Below are positions 27,831-37,970 of a DNA stretch of 64,000 nucleotides, one piece after another. The stretch comes from Naasia sp. SYSU D00057 (lineage in GTDB: Bacteria; Actinomycetota; Actinomycetes; Actinomycetales; Microbacteriaceae), in the NCBI RefSeq assembly GCF_017916505.1, contig NZ_JAFMSZ010000003.1, positions 437,580 through 501,579 of the forward strand, written 5' to 3'. Below the pieces are notes generated by a model that was not told the DNA's origin, did no database searches, and worked only from the letters and a program-made list of their open reading frames with translations. The position numbers and the translations under genes were made by a program. Each line of letters begins with the position of its first letter. Position 1 is the stretch's first letter.

Positions 27831-29099
27831 ATGAGGATCCTCCTGGTCGGCGCCGGCGGCGTCGGCAACGCCATCGCCAAGATCGCCGCCCGGCGGTCCT
27901 TCTTCGACTCGATGGTCGTGACCGACTACGACCTCGGCCGCGCGCAGGAGACGGTCGCCTGGATCGAGCGCCGGCACGGCGCCGACGTGGCGGCGCGGTT
28001 CTCGGCGGACCGCATCGACGCATCCGACCCCGCCTCGGTCGCCGCCGTGGCGCGGAAGCACCGCGCGACGCACGTGATGAACGCGGTGGAGCCGAGGTTC
28101 GTGCCCGCCGTCTTCGCCGGCGCCCTCCAGGCCGGGGCCGACTACCTCGACATGGCGATGAGCCTGTCCGAGCCGCACCCGGAGCGGCCGCACGAGCTGC
28201 CGGGAGTTAAGCTCGGCGACGCCCAGTTCGACGCGGCCGCGGACTGGGAGGCCGCCGGGCGGCTCGCGCTCGTCGGCATGGGCGTCGAGCCGGGGCTCAG
28301 CGACGTCTTCGCGCGCTACGCGCAGGACCACCTGTTCTCCCGCATCGACGAGCTCGGGACGCGGGACGGCGCCAACCTGGTGGTCCGCGACGACGACGGC
28401 AACGAGCTCTTCGCTCCGTCGTTCAGCATCTGGACGACCATCGAGGAGTGCCTGAACCCGCCCGTCGTGTGGGAGGCGGATCGCGGCTGGTACACCACCG
28501 CGCCGTTCAGCGAGCCGGAGGTGTTCCGATTCCCCGAGGGCATCGGCGAGGTGGAGTGCGTCAACGTCGAGCACGAGGAGGTGCTCCTCATGCCGCGCTG
28601 GCTCTCCGCGAAGCGGGTGACCTTCAAGTACGGCCTGGGGGAGGAGTTCATCTCCGTCCTGAAGACCCTGCACCGCCTGTCCCTCGACTCCACGACGCCG
28701 ATCCGCGTGCGCTCCGCCGCGGGGCCGGTCGAGGTCGCCCCGCGCGACGTCGTCGCGGCGGCCCTGCCTGACCCCGCGACACTCGGGCCCCGGATGACCG
28801 GCAAGACCTGCGCGGGCGTCTGGGTGACGGGCACGGGCCCGGACGGCGAACCCCGCGAGGTGTACCTGTACCACGTCGCCGACAACGAGGAGACGATGCG
28901 GGAGTACGACAGCCAGTGCGTCGTCTGGCAGACGGCGCTCAACCCGGTCGTCGCGCTCGAGCTGCTCGCGGGTGGCGTCTGGGAGGGAAGCGGGGTGCGC
29001 GGGCCGGAGTCGTTCGACGCCGCGCCGTTCCTCGACCTGATGTCGCGGAGCGAGGCCGACGGCGGCTACGGCCAGCCCTGGGGGCTCGAGGAGCGCTAG
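27831..29099 (+). CDS. Saccharopine dehydrogenase-like protein (LYS9 group)
   Basis: NAD(P)-binding protein of 422 residues whose N terminus MRILLVGAGGVGNAIAKIAA is the Rossmann loop of the saccharopine dehydrogenase family. It continues with HVMNAVEPRF, ADYLDMAM and LVGMGVEPGLSDVFARY, all expected of the group. Members act on saccharopine, on carboxynorspermidine-type substrates or on unknown substrates. No lysine-degradation or polyamine gene is adjacent, so the reaction is open. TAGCGT (27819-27824) lies 6 bases before the ATG, without a ribosome binding site, which suggests a leaderless mRNA. It shares a CTAG stop with the convergent gene. Confidence 0.86.
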   Translation: MRILLVGAGGVGNAIAKIAARRSFFDSMVVTDYDLGRAQETVAWIERRHGADVAARFSADRIDASDPASVAAVARKHRATHVMNAVEPRFVPAVFAGALQAGADYLDMAMSLSEPHPERPHELPGVKLGDAQFDAAADWEAAGRLALVGMGVEPGLSDVFARYAQDHLFSRIDELGTRDGANLVVRDDDGNELFAPSFSIWTTIEECLNPPVVWEADRGWYTTAPFSEPEVFRFPEGIGEVECVNVEHEEVLLMPRWLSAKRVTFKYGLGEEFISVLKTLHRLSLDSTTPIRVRSAAGPVEVAPRDVVAAALPDPATLGPRMTGKTCAGVWVTGTGPDGEPREVYLYHVADNEETMREYDSQCVVWQTALNPVVALELLAGGVWEGSGVRGPESFDAAPFLDLMSRSEADGGYGQPWGLEER

Positions 29100-29713
29100 A
29101 GCAGCGACTCGATCACGACGAACACCGGGACCGCCACCCCTGCGGCGAGCAGCGCGATCGCCGTGAACGCGAGTCCCGGGTAGCGCTCGTGCCAGAACAG
29201 GTTGCGCCCGTGCAGCACCCGCAGCTCGCGCCGCGTGAGCGGCGTCGGCATCCGCTGGACGGGCACGTCGAGAGCGTGCTCCACCGCGCGCAGCGACTCC
29301 TCCGACCAGTATTGGCCGCGCATCCGCACCCGGGTGCGGCCGGCGCGGTCGAGGACGAACAGCTGCGTGCTCGGGTCGCCCGAGCTGGAGCCCAGCACGG
29401 TGAGGATCAGGATCGAGTCGATCTCCTCCGGCGGCGTGACCGCCAGTCGGCCGAAGTAGCCGCGCTCGCGGATGCCGCGCTCGTCGACCTTGATGACCAC
29501 GTGGCGGACGCGGATGGCGGCCGCCGCGATCGCGAGCAGGGTGACCGCGTGGATGGCGGCGACCGTCGGCCAGGTCCCCGTCGGCACGGTGAGCCAGTAG
29601 AGCGCCGCGAAGGGCGGGACGACCGCGAGGCCGACGGTGATGCTCATCGTCGTCGCGAAGCGCCGCCAGAAGGGGCGCACGACGAGTGCGCTGCGCGTCG
29701 CCCGACTTCCCAT
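29096..29713 (-). CDS. Small membrane protein of unknown function
   Basis: 205 residues. I do not recognise a named family. Two hydrophobic helices lie near residues 22-42 and 50-68, then a soluble beta-rich part of about 110 residues (VVIKVDERGIRERGYFGRL onwards) that reads like a bacterial PH-type domain, and a final helix near 180-202. The ATG at 29713 has GGAGG 6 bases upstream. It ends on a CTAG shared with the convergent gene. Confidence 0.7.
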   Translation of the reverse strand: MGSRATRSALVVRPFWRRFATTMSITVGLAVVPPFAALYWLTVPTGTWPTVAAIHAVTLLAIAAAAIRVRHVVIKVDERGIRERGYFGRLAVTPPEEIDSILILTVLGSSSGDPSTQLFVLDRAGRTRVRMRGQYWSEESLRAVEHALDVPVQRMPTPLTRRELRVLHGRNLFWHERYPGLAFTAIALLAAGVAVPVFVVIESLL

Positions 29714-29825
29714 ACCGCCTCCGGCTCACGAGGCTAGGCGAGCGCTGGAAGGAGACGGAAGCCCCCGTAGGGGTGCGGGGGCGCGCTGGCGCGTCTGCTC
29801 GAGAGGCAGTGCGGGTGCCCCTTCC

Positions 29826-30590
29826 TCAGGCTTGTGACAGTGCGGTCCGCCCCAACTCGCGCATCTCGGCGACGGCGGCGAGAAGGCTCGAGGGCTCGCT
29901 GTGCAGGGACGCCAGGATCCCGTCCGCGGCGCGCAGGCCCGCCCGGTCGAGGAGGTCCTTCTCGTTGGTGGTCCACTCGCCCCGCGCGGCCAGGACGGCG
30001 TGCGCGTACTCGACCGCGGCCACCGCCATCAGGCCCGCGCACTGGGTCAGCCGCCCGTGTCGTGCGGCTCCGCTCTCCGCGTAGGAGAGGTGCAGGGCGG
30101 CGCGGTCCGCCCAGACGGCCGGGGCGGATCGGCGCAGCGCCTCGGGATAGCCGGGCGAGGGCAGCGAGCCGTGCAGTACACGGTTGCCCGCCAGCTCACC
30201 CACGACCAGGTAGGTCGGGATGCCGGCGAGGTGGAACATCAGGGGCTCGATCCCGAACTCGCCCCGCTCCGCCCTCGCGAGCTCCGCCTCGACGACGTCG
30301 AGGTCGCGGTAGTGCACGTCGACCCGCCGCTCTCCGACCATGAGCCAGGCGCCGCCGTTGAAGACCCCGCCGCCCCAGCCGCCGAGATCGGACACCGTCC
30401 CGGGCCACCCCAGCCGGCGCAGGTGCTCGGGGTCGAATGCGCCCCGGTAGTAGATCCCCACATCCCAGTCGCTGTCCGGACGATGGGTGCCGCGGGCGCG
30501 GGAGCCCCCGAGCGCCACCGCTTCGACCGAGGGGAGGGACGCGAGGGCGTCCGTCACCTCCGTCAGGAAAGGAGCGTCGTCGGGCGACAT
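29826..30590 (-). CDS. Nucleotidyltransferase-domain protein
   Basis: 254 residues with a pol-beta-type nucleotidyltransferase core at the N terminus: ALGGSRARGTHRPDSDWDVGI near residues 28-48 (quoted in part, with GSRARG and DSDWD the catalytic parts). A third acidic residue is likely in ERRVDVHYRD. The C-terminal half is helical. Such enzymes transfer nucleotides to antibiotics, RNA or proteins, and the target here is unknown. No HEPN toxin partner is adjacent. TACCCT (30603-30598) stands 7 bases before the ATG, supporting this start over a longer one. Confidence 0.8.
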   Translation of the reverse strand: MSPDDAPFLTEVTDALASLPSVEAVALGGSRARGTHRPDSDWDVGIYYRGAFDPEHLRRLGWPGTVSDLGGWGGGVFNGGAWLMVGERRVDVHYRDLDVVEAELARAERGEFGIEPLMFHLAGIPTYLVVGELAGNRVLHGSLPSPGYPEALRRSAPAVWADRAALHLSYAESGAARHGRLTQCAGLMAVAAVEYAHAVLAARGEWTTNEKDLLDRAGLRAADGILASLHSEPSSLLAAVAEMRELGRTALSQA

Positions 30591-30788
30591 GGCGGTAAGG
30601 GTAGTGAGGGTGGCGCCGCTGCTGCAGAGGTCAAGCGCCTCGGTGGTGGAGCCGTGGCCGGGTCCTCGGCAGTCACCGCTCCGCCGCTTGCGCCGCTCGC
30701 TCGGGATGGGGATGCGATCGCTGGCGCGAGCCTGCGCCGGAGGCCCGCCCTGCGAGAGGCTCCTCGTCCCCACTGTCCCGCGTCAACA

Positions 30789-30825
30789 AGAAGAGGCGCC
30801 ACCCCAGCGGGGCGGCGCCTCTTCT
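30789..30825 (-). terminator. Rho-independent terminator of tRNA-Ser
   Basis: agaagaggcgcc (30789-30800) pairs with ggcgcctcttct (30814-30825), with more G/C pairs inside. On the minus strand it follows the tRNA by a few bases and runs into cttgttg. Confidence 0.85.
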
Positions 30826-30828
30826 ACA

Positions 30829-30916
30829 TGGCGGAGGATGGGGGATTCGAACCCCCGAGGGCTTTCACCCAACACGCTTTCCAAGCGTGCGCCATAGGCC
30901 ACTAGGCGAATCCTCC
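30829..30916 (-). tRNA. tRNA-Ser (GGA)
   Basis: The minus-strand cloverleaf has an acceptor arm GGAGGAT/ATCCTCC, an anticodon stem CACGC/GCGTG with loop TTGGAAA (anticodon GGA), a long variable arm typical of serine tRNAs, a T loop GGTTCGAATCC and discriminator G, with CCA encoded. A TAGGAT -10 lies at 30933-30928. Confidence 0.96.
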
Positions 30917-30943
30917 GGTCGTTCACCATCCTACCGGTATGCT

Positions 30944-31039
30944 GGACCCCGGCTCCCCGCGTGGCGCCATCCAGGCCAACTCCCCCAGGGCGGAAACGCA
31001 GCAAGGGTAACCGGGCTCTGGCGGGTGCGCGGGGGGTCC
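30944..31039 (+). ncRNA. ffs: Bacterial small SRP RNA (4.5S)
   Basis: About 96 bases whose ends pair (ggacccc 30944-30950 with ggggtcc 31033-31039) into one long hairpin. The apex has the SRP helix-8 signature: cccagggcggaaacgcagc followed by aagggtaacc, with the asymmetric loop that binds Ffh. Its place just before dnaX and next to tRNA-Ser(GGA) is common in actinobacteria. It works with Ffh to target membrane proteins to FtsY and the translocon. The ends are estimated from pairing. Confidence 0.93.
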
Positions 31040-31419
31040 TTCCTGTTTTCGGGGCCTGTCGGGGCGGGCTCGGCTCCCGACGGGAGGCGCCGTCGGCTTC
31101 CGGAGAACGGCCGACTCAGCAGGAACGCTCCCGCCCTTCAGCAGGCGCTGGAGGCGTTCAGCAGGCGAATCCGGGCCTGTTCTGCCTGCTGAGTCGCGTG
31201 GGCGCCTGCTGAGCCGTGCCGCAGACCGCGTCGACGCCTGCCGAGCCGCGCCACAGAGCGCGTCGGCGCCTGCTGAACTTCCGCGCGCCGGACCGCGGGC
31301 GCACTGCTGAACCAGTGCTCCATCACGCCCGCGCCCTCCCCGTGCCGGTCGATCCGGCCCCTTCCCACGGGCCGCCGCGCCCGGGCTGCGGTGTCACCCC
31401 CGGCGGTTACCCTTGTTCG
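31040..31419. repeat. Non-coding interval with repeated gcctgctga word
   Basis: 380 bases without a convincing gene. ttcagcaggcg occurs at 31137-31147 and 31157-31167. The inverse core gcctgctga occurs at 31184-31192, 31204-31212 and 31268-31276, with a variant gcctgccga at 31236-31244 and a further direct cagcagg at 31117. Direct and inverted copies allow several alternative stems. The region ends with the dnaX promoter, TACCCT at 31408-31413. Confidence 0.7.
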
Positions 31420-33393
31420 GTGGTCACCGCCCTCTACCGTCGCTACCGCCCCGAGACGTTCGCGGAGCTGATCGGTCAGGCGCAGGTCACCGACCCGCTC
31501 CGCACCGCCCTGCGCACCGATCGGGTCAATCACGCCTACCTGTTCAGCGGCCCCCGCGGCTGCGGCAAGACCACGTCGGCCCGAATCCTCGCCCGCTGCC
31601 TCAACTGCGCCGAGGGCCCCACCGACACCCCCTGCGGCACCTGCCCCAGCTGCGTCGAGCTGGGCCGCAACGGCGGCGGATCGCTCGACGTCGTCGAGAT
31701 CGACGCCGCCAGCCACAACGGCGTCGATGACGCCCGCGACCTGCGCGAGCGGGCCATCTTCGCGCCCGCCCGCGACCGCTACAAGATCTTCATCCTCGAC
31801 GAGGCGCACATGGTGACGCCGCAGGGCTTCAATGCGCTCCTCAAGATCGTCGAGGAGCCGCCCGAGCACGTCATGTTCATCTTCGCGACCACCGAGCCGG
31901 AGAAGGTGATCGGGACGATCCGCTCCCGCACGCACCACTACCCCTTCCGGCTCGTGCCGCCCGCGCAGATGCTCGAGTACCTCCAGCAGCTCTGCGACCA
32001 GGAGAAGGTGAGCGTCGCGGCCGGCGTGCTCCCGCTCGTCGTGCGCGCGGGTGGCGGGTCGGTGCGGGACACCCTGTCGCTGCTCGACCAGCTCATCGCC
32101 GGCTCAGAGGGCGACACGGTCGACTACGAGCGCGCGGTCGCGCTGCTCGGCTACACCCACGGTGCGCTCCTCGACGACGTCATCGTCGCGCTCGGCACCC
32201 GCAACGGCGCCGACGCGTTCGCAGCCGTCGACCGGGTCATCCAGACCGGGCAGGATCCGCGCCGGTTCGTCGAGGACCTCCTGGAGCGCCTCCGCGACCT
32301 CATCGTCGTCGCGGCGACCGGCGAGAACGCGGGCGCCGTGCTCCGCGGCGTGCCGACCGAGCAGCTCGAGTCCTATCGGGTTCAGGCGGCGCACTACGGC
32401 GTCGCGCAGCTGTCCCGCGCCGCGGACGTCGTCAACGACGCCCTCACCGAGATGACCGGCGCGACCTCGCCCCGCCTCCACCTCGAGCTGATGATCGCCC
32501 GCGTGCTCGTCACTGCAAGCGATGGCACCGAGCGCGGGGCCCTCGCCCGCGTCGAGCGCCTCGAGCGCCGGGTAGGGGTGCCCGACAGCGCCTCCGCGGC
32601 CCCGTCTGCCCCCGCTGCGACGTCGGCGCCCGCGGCAGCCGCGCCGGCGCCGGCCCCCGTCTCGGCTCCGCCCGCCGCTGCTCCCGCGGCGCGTGCCGCA
32701 GCTGTGCCGGAGCGCCGCCCCGACACCCGGCCGGAGCCGGCGCCGACCGCACGCCCGGAGCCGGCGTCGCGCCCGTCCCCGGTCAGCGAGCCGGGTTGGG
32801 AGGTCCGGGTGCCCGGGTCAGGCGCAGCCGCCGGGCCCGCCCAGCCCGCGCCCGCTGCCCCGGCCGCGCCGGTCGAGCCTCCCGCCGCCTCCCGCCCGGC
32901 GCCCGCGCCGGAGCCGGAGCGGCCTGCCGCGGATCCGGCCGCGATCGCCCTCGACCTGCAGCGCGTCCGCGACGCCTGGCCGGAGATCCTCGAGGCGGTC
33001 AAGCGCATCAAGCTCGCCGCGTGGACCGTCGTCTACACCGCGCAGCCGCTCGGCCTGCGTGAGGACATCCTGACCCTCGGCTTCGTCAGCGAGAACGACG
33101 TGGCCGGGTTCCGCCAGCAGCAGCAGACGCCCGGCCAGGGTGTCAGCGAGATCCTGCGCCGGGCGATCCTCGACGTGCTCGGCGTGCGCGTGAAGTTCCT
33201 CGCCCGGGTCGACGCCGGCGACGCCCCGGCGGCCGGCCCCGCAGCGTCCGTGGGCGGAGCGCCCGTCGCATCGCGCGGCGCCTCGTCGCCCGTGCGCGAC
33301 GAGCCTCAGCGCTACGGCGAGGCCGTCGTGCGCGAGATCCTCGGCGCGAGCTTCCTCGAGGAGACGTCGCTGCCGCCCCGGAATCGGGAGTAG
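31420..33393 (+). CDS. dnaX: DNA polymerase III subunit gamma/tau
   Basis: Clamp-loader ATPase of 657 residues. The N terminus VVTALYRRYRPETFAELIGQ is diagnostic. Walker A is GPRGCGKTTS near residues 45-54, the zinc module has Cys in LNCAEG and CGTCPSC near 64-79, Walker B is FILDEAH near 123-129, and the SRC-type arginine finger is IRSRTHHY. An Ala/Pro-rich linker covers about residues 385-510, followed by a tau-like C-terminal domain. The GTG at 31420 is chosen because TACCCT sits 6 bases ahead (leaderless) and nothing upstream resembles DnaX. No frameshift site for a separate gamma was noticed. recR follows after 3 bases. Confidence 0.95.
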   Translation: MVTALYRRYRPETFAELIGQAQVTDPLRTALRTDRVNHAYLFSGPRGCGKTTSARILARCLNCAEGPTDTPCGTCPSCVELGRNGGGSLDVVEIDAASHNGVDDARDLRERAIFAPARDRYKIFILDEAHMVTPQGFNALLKIVEEPPEHVMFIFATTEPEKVIGTIRSRTHHYPFRLVPPAQMLEYLQQLCDQEKVSVAAGVLPLVVRAGGGSVRDTLSLLDQLIAGSEGDTVDYERAVALLGYTHGALLDDVIVALGTRNGADAFAAVDRVIQTGQDPRRFVEDLLERLRDLIVVAATGENAGAVLRGVPTEQLESYRVQAAHYGVAQLSRAADVVNDALTEMTGATSPRLHLELMIARVLVTASDGTERGALARVERLERRVGVPDSASAAPSAPAATSAPAAAAPAPAPVSAPPAAAPAARAAAVPERRPDTRPEPAPTARPEPASRPSPVSEPGWEVRVPGSGAAAGPAQPAPAAPAAPVEPPAASRPAPAPEPERPAADPAAIALDLQRVRDAWPEILEAVKRIKLAAWTVVYTAQPLGLREDILTLGFVSENDVAGFRQQQQTPGQGVSEILRRAILDVLGVRVKFLARVDAGDAPAAGPAASVGGAPVASRGASSPVRDEPQRYGEAVVREILGASFLEETSLPPRNRE

Positions 33394-33396
33394 CGC

Positions 33397-33996
33397 ATGT
33401 ACGAAGGCATCGTCCAGGAGCTGATCGACGAGCTCGGCCGGCTCCCCGGCATCGGGCCGAAGTCCGCCCAGCGGATCGCGTTCCACATCGTCCAGACGCA
33501 GAGCTTCGACGTGCAGCGGCTCGGCGAGATCCTGCTCGAGGTGCGCGAGAAGGTGCGCTTCTGCGTCGAGTGCGGCAACGTCGCCGATCAGGAGCGCTGC
33601 AACATCTGCCGCGACGCCCGGCGCAACCGCACCCTCATCTGCGTGGTCGAGGAGGCGAAGGACGTCGTGGCCATCGAGCGCACCCGCGAGTTCCGCGGCC
33701 TCTACCACGTGCTCGGCGGCGCGATCAGCCCCATCGACGGCGTCGGACCGGAGGACCTGCGCATCCGCGAGCTGCTGCAGCGGCTCAGCGACGGGGTCGT
33801 CGAGGAGGTCATCATCGCGACCGACCCGAACCTGGAGGGGGAGGCGACCGCCACGTACCTCTCCCGCCTGCTCCGCACCCTCGAGGTGCGCGTCAGTCGC
33901 CTCGCTTCCGGCCTTCCCGTCGGCGGCGACCTCGAGTACGCCGACGAGGTCACCCTCGGCCGCGCCTTCGAGGGCCGCCGCCTCGTCGAGCACTGA
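33397..33996 (+). CDS. recR: Recombination protein RecR
   Basis: 199 residues, the normal length. The protein starts [20 protein letters not shown] with a helix-hairpin-helix ([13 protein letters not shown]), then the four-Cys zinc finger [16 protein letters not shown] near residues 57-72, then a Toprim domain ([15 protein letters not shown]). It acts with RecF and RecO to load RecA at gaps. It is coupled to dnaX with a 3-base gap, a widely conserved pair. Confidence 0.97.
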   Translation: MYEGIVQELIDELGRLPGIGPKSAQRIAFHIVQTQSFDVQRLGEILLEVREKVRFCVECGNVADQERCNICRDARRNRTLICVVEEAKDVVAIERTREFRGLYHVLGGAISPIDGVGPEDLRIRELLQRLSDGVVEEVIIATDPNLEGEATATYLSRLLRTLEVRVSRLASGLPVGGDLEYADEVTLGRAFEGRRLVEH

Positions 33997-34038
33997 CCGA
34001 TCCGCGCGACGCGACAGCATCCGCCAGAGACGGTCACC

Positions 34039-34121
34039 GTCCCTCAACAGGCATTCCTCCCGCCGACAGGCGGAAACCCGCCGATTCCACCTGTTGGCGG
34101 GATCTCTGCCTGTTGAGGGAC
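34039..34121. repeat. Nested long hairpin between recR and lysC
   Basis: gtccctcaacaggca (34039-34053) is the exact reverse complement of 34107-34121. Inside, cccgccgacaggcgg (34060-34074) pairs with ccacctgttggcggg (34087-34101), its only two differences being wobble-compatible. The whole forms one 83-base, almost fully paired rod. It probably ends the dnaX-recR transcript. Confidence 0.75.
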
Positions 34122-34147
34122 GGGAGGACCGCGGCAACGCGCACTGA

Positions 34148-36592
<2,445 letters not shown>

Positions 36593-36844
36593 CGTCCGTC
36601 ACCGCGACCGAGGAGCGGCGCAGCCCCGCACCCCGGTGGTTGAGGAGCGGCGAAGCCGCGTCTCGAAACCACGCGAGCCGGTCTCTGGACCCAGCCATCC
36701 CGGTGGTTGAGGAGCGGCGAACCCGCGTGTTGAAACCACGCGAGCCGGTCTCTGGACCCAGCCGCGCGCGGCTTCCCGGGGGCAGGTCGGGTGATCTCGA
36801 GACGCCGCCTGCGGCGGCTCCTCAATCACCGGGAGGGCAACTCC
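36593..36844. repeat. REP-like palindromic repeat cluster
   Basis: Two tandem units (about 36633-36696 and 36702-36763) share ggtggttgaggagcggcgaa, then cgcgt, then gaaaccacgcgagccggt and ctctggacccagcc. Each can fold on gtggtt/aaccac. A third, inverted unit runs from ggtgatctcgagacgccgcc at 36790 to ctcctcaatcacc at 36830. Related units occur at 44.7-44.9 kb. There is no coding sequence here. Confidence 0.8.
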
Positions 36845-37459
36845 TCACGCGCCGGGGGGCCGCAGGCGGCGGCGGGCGCGGTCCTCGTGGGCGAGGCGGC
36901 GGAGGGCGAGCAGGACCGGCTCGTAGAGCGCCGTGCCGAGCACCGCGTACTCGACCGCAGGTCCGCCGGAGGGCGGCAGGCCGGCGATGTCGTACTCCGC
37001 CAGCTCGCCGAGCACGCGTCCGTACACCTCGAGTCGCTCGTCGCTGATCGGCAGCCCCGCCGCCTCGGCGGCGGCGAGAGCGCGCTCGAGCTGGCCGGTG
37101 GCGGGGTAGTCGGGATCCCAGTGCAGCCCGAGTCGCTCGACCGCGGCCCGTGCGCGGGGGAGGGCGGGGTCCTCCGGCGACGGGTAGGGCGGCAGCGCCC
37201 CGACGGCGGCGCCGAGGGCGGCGAAGAGGTCGTCGCCGGGAGCGTCGACGACCGCGAGGATCGCCCTGATCTTGGCGAGCGGAAGCCCCGCCACGTCGCT
37301 GAGCGCCCGGATCACGGCGATGCGCCGGACGTGCTCCTCCGTGTACTCCGCCTGAGTCGCGCCCGTCGCCCGGCCCGCGGGGAGGAGCCCCTCCCGGAGG
37401 TAGAACTTCACTGTCGCGAGCGGTGTCCCCGTGCGCCGAACCAGTTCCGAGACCCTCAC
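36845..37459 (-). CDS. MerR-family transcriptional regulator
   Basis: 204 residues. The N-terminal MerR winged helix runs VRVSELVRRTGTPLATVKFY (residues 1-20), then LREGLLPAGR and a second helix pair to about residue 70. The C-terminal 130 residues have no recognised ligand domain, and there is no conserved Cys, so it is not a metal-type MerR. The GTG at 37459 follows GGGGGAGG. It is divergent from a small membrane gene whose promoter has the MerR-style architecture, so it probably controls that gene and itself. Confidence 0.88.
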   Translation of the reverse strand: MRVSELVRRTGTPLATVKFYLREGLLPAGRATGATQAEYTEEHVRRIAVIRALSDVAGLPLAKIRAILAVVDAPGDDLFAALGAAVGALPPYPSPEDPALPRARAAVERLGLHWDPDYPATGQLERALAAAEAAGLPISDERLEVYGRVLGELAEYDIAGLPPSGGPAVEYAVLGTALYEPVLLALRRLAHEDRARRRLRPPGA

Positions 37460-37480
37460 GCTGCCTCCCCCTGAACGGCC

Positions 37481-37517
37481 TTGACACGGATAGTAGCGGT
37501 ATCCAAGATCGGATACC
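37481..37517 (+). promoter_or_regulatory. MerR-type operator and promoter abutting a start codon
   Basis: TTGACA (37481-37486) and CAAGAT (37504-37509), with a 17-base spacer, form the plus-strand promoter. The perfect palindrome ggtatcc-aagatc-ggatacc occupies 37498-37517, directly against the ATG at 37518. On the other strand TACTAT (37495-37490) could serve the regulator gene. The transcript would begin at or next to the ATG. Confidence 0.65.
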
Positions 37518-37934
37518 ATGACTATCCAACCCGGGACCCAGGTCCTCATCGGCGTCCTGCTGCTGGCGCTCGTCACCGTCGAATCCGGCGGCTGGTTCCT
37601 CACACGCGTCCTGCGCGGGAAGGCGCCGGCGAATCGGCTGCAGCTCAGCTTCTACCGCGCGGGGCACGCGCACGCGGGAGTGCTGCTCGTGCTCAGCATC
37701 GCCATCCTCGGCGTCCTCGACTCTGCCGATCTTCCCCTCGGCTGGGATCTCGTCGCCCGCAATGGCGTGCCGCTCGCCGCGATCCTCATGCCGGCGGGCT
37801 TCTTCCTCTCCGTGCTGGGGCGCGACCCGCAGAAGCCCAGCCGCCTTCTGGCGCTGCTGTGGATCGGGGCGGCGAGCCTCACCGTCGGCCTTCTCGCGGC
37901 GGGAATCGGCCTGATCGCGGCGGGGGTCTCATGA
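37518..37934 (+). CDS. Small four-helix membrane protein
   Basis: 138 residues with four predicted membrane helices (about residues 8-27, 50-66, 82-98 and 112-134). A polar block QLSFYRAGHAHAGVLL near residues 42-57 contains two His residues. I do not recognise the function. It is probably leaderless and controlled by the divergent MerR protein, which is often the pattern for drug- or stress-responsive membrane proteins. Confidence 0.75.
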   Translation: MTIQPGTQVLIGVLLLALVTVESGGWFLTRVLRGKAPANRLQLSFYRAGHAHAGVLLVLSIAILGVLDSADLPLGWDLVARNGVPLAAILMPAGFFLSVLGRDPQKPSRLLALLWIGAASLTVGLLAAGIGLIAAGVS

Positions 37935-37958
37935 CGCGGGAGGCATGCTCCGCCCACG

Positions 37959-37964
37959 TAGAAT
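37959..37964 (+). promoter_or_regulatory. -10 box of mqo (leaderless)
   Basis: TAGAAT ends 6 bases before the mqo ATG at 37971, so transcription should begin at the start codon. Confidence 0.6.
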
Positions 37965-37970
37965 CGGAGC

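Noticed and set aside
29826..30590. Minimal nucleotidyltransferase/HEPN toxin-antitoxin pair
   Set aside because: No HEPN-type gene is adjacent; the neighbours are a membrane protein and tRNA-Ser.
31117..31276. CRISPR-like array
   Set aside because: The repeated word is only about 10 bases, occurs in both orientations, spacing is irregular, and no cas gene is present.
36593..36844. Insertion sequence remnant
   Set aside because: Inverted units are short and palindromic, there is no transposase fragment, and target-site duplications are not visible; the REP-like interpretation fits better.
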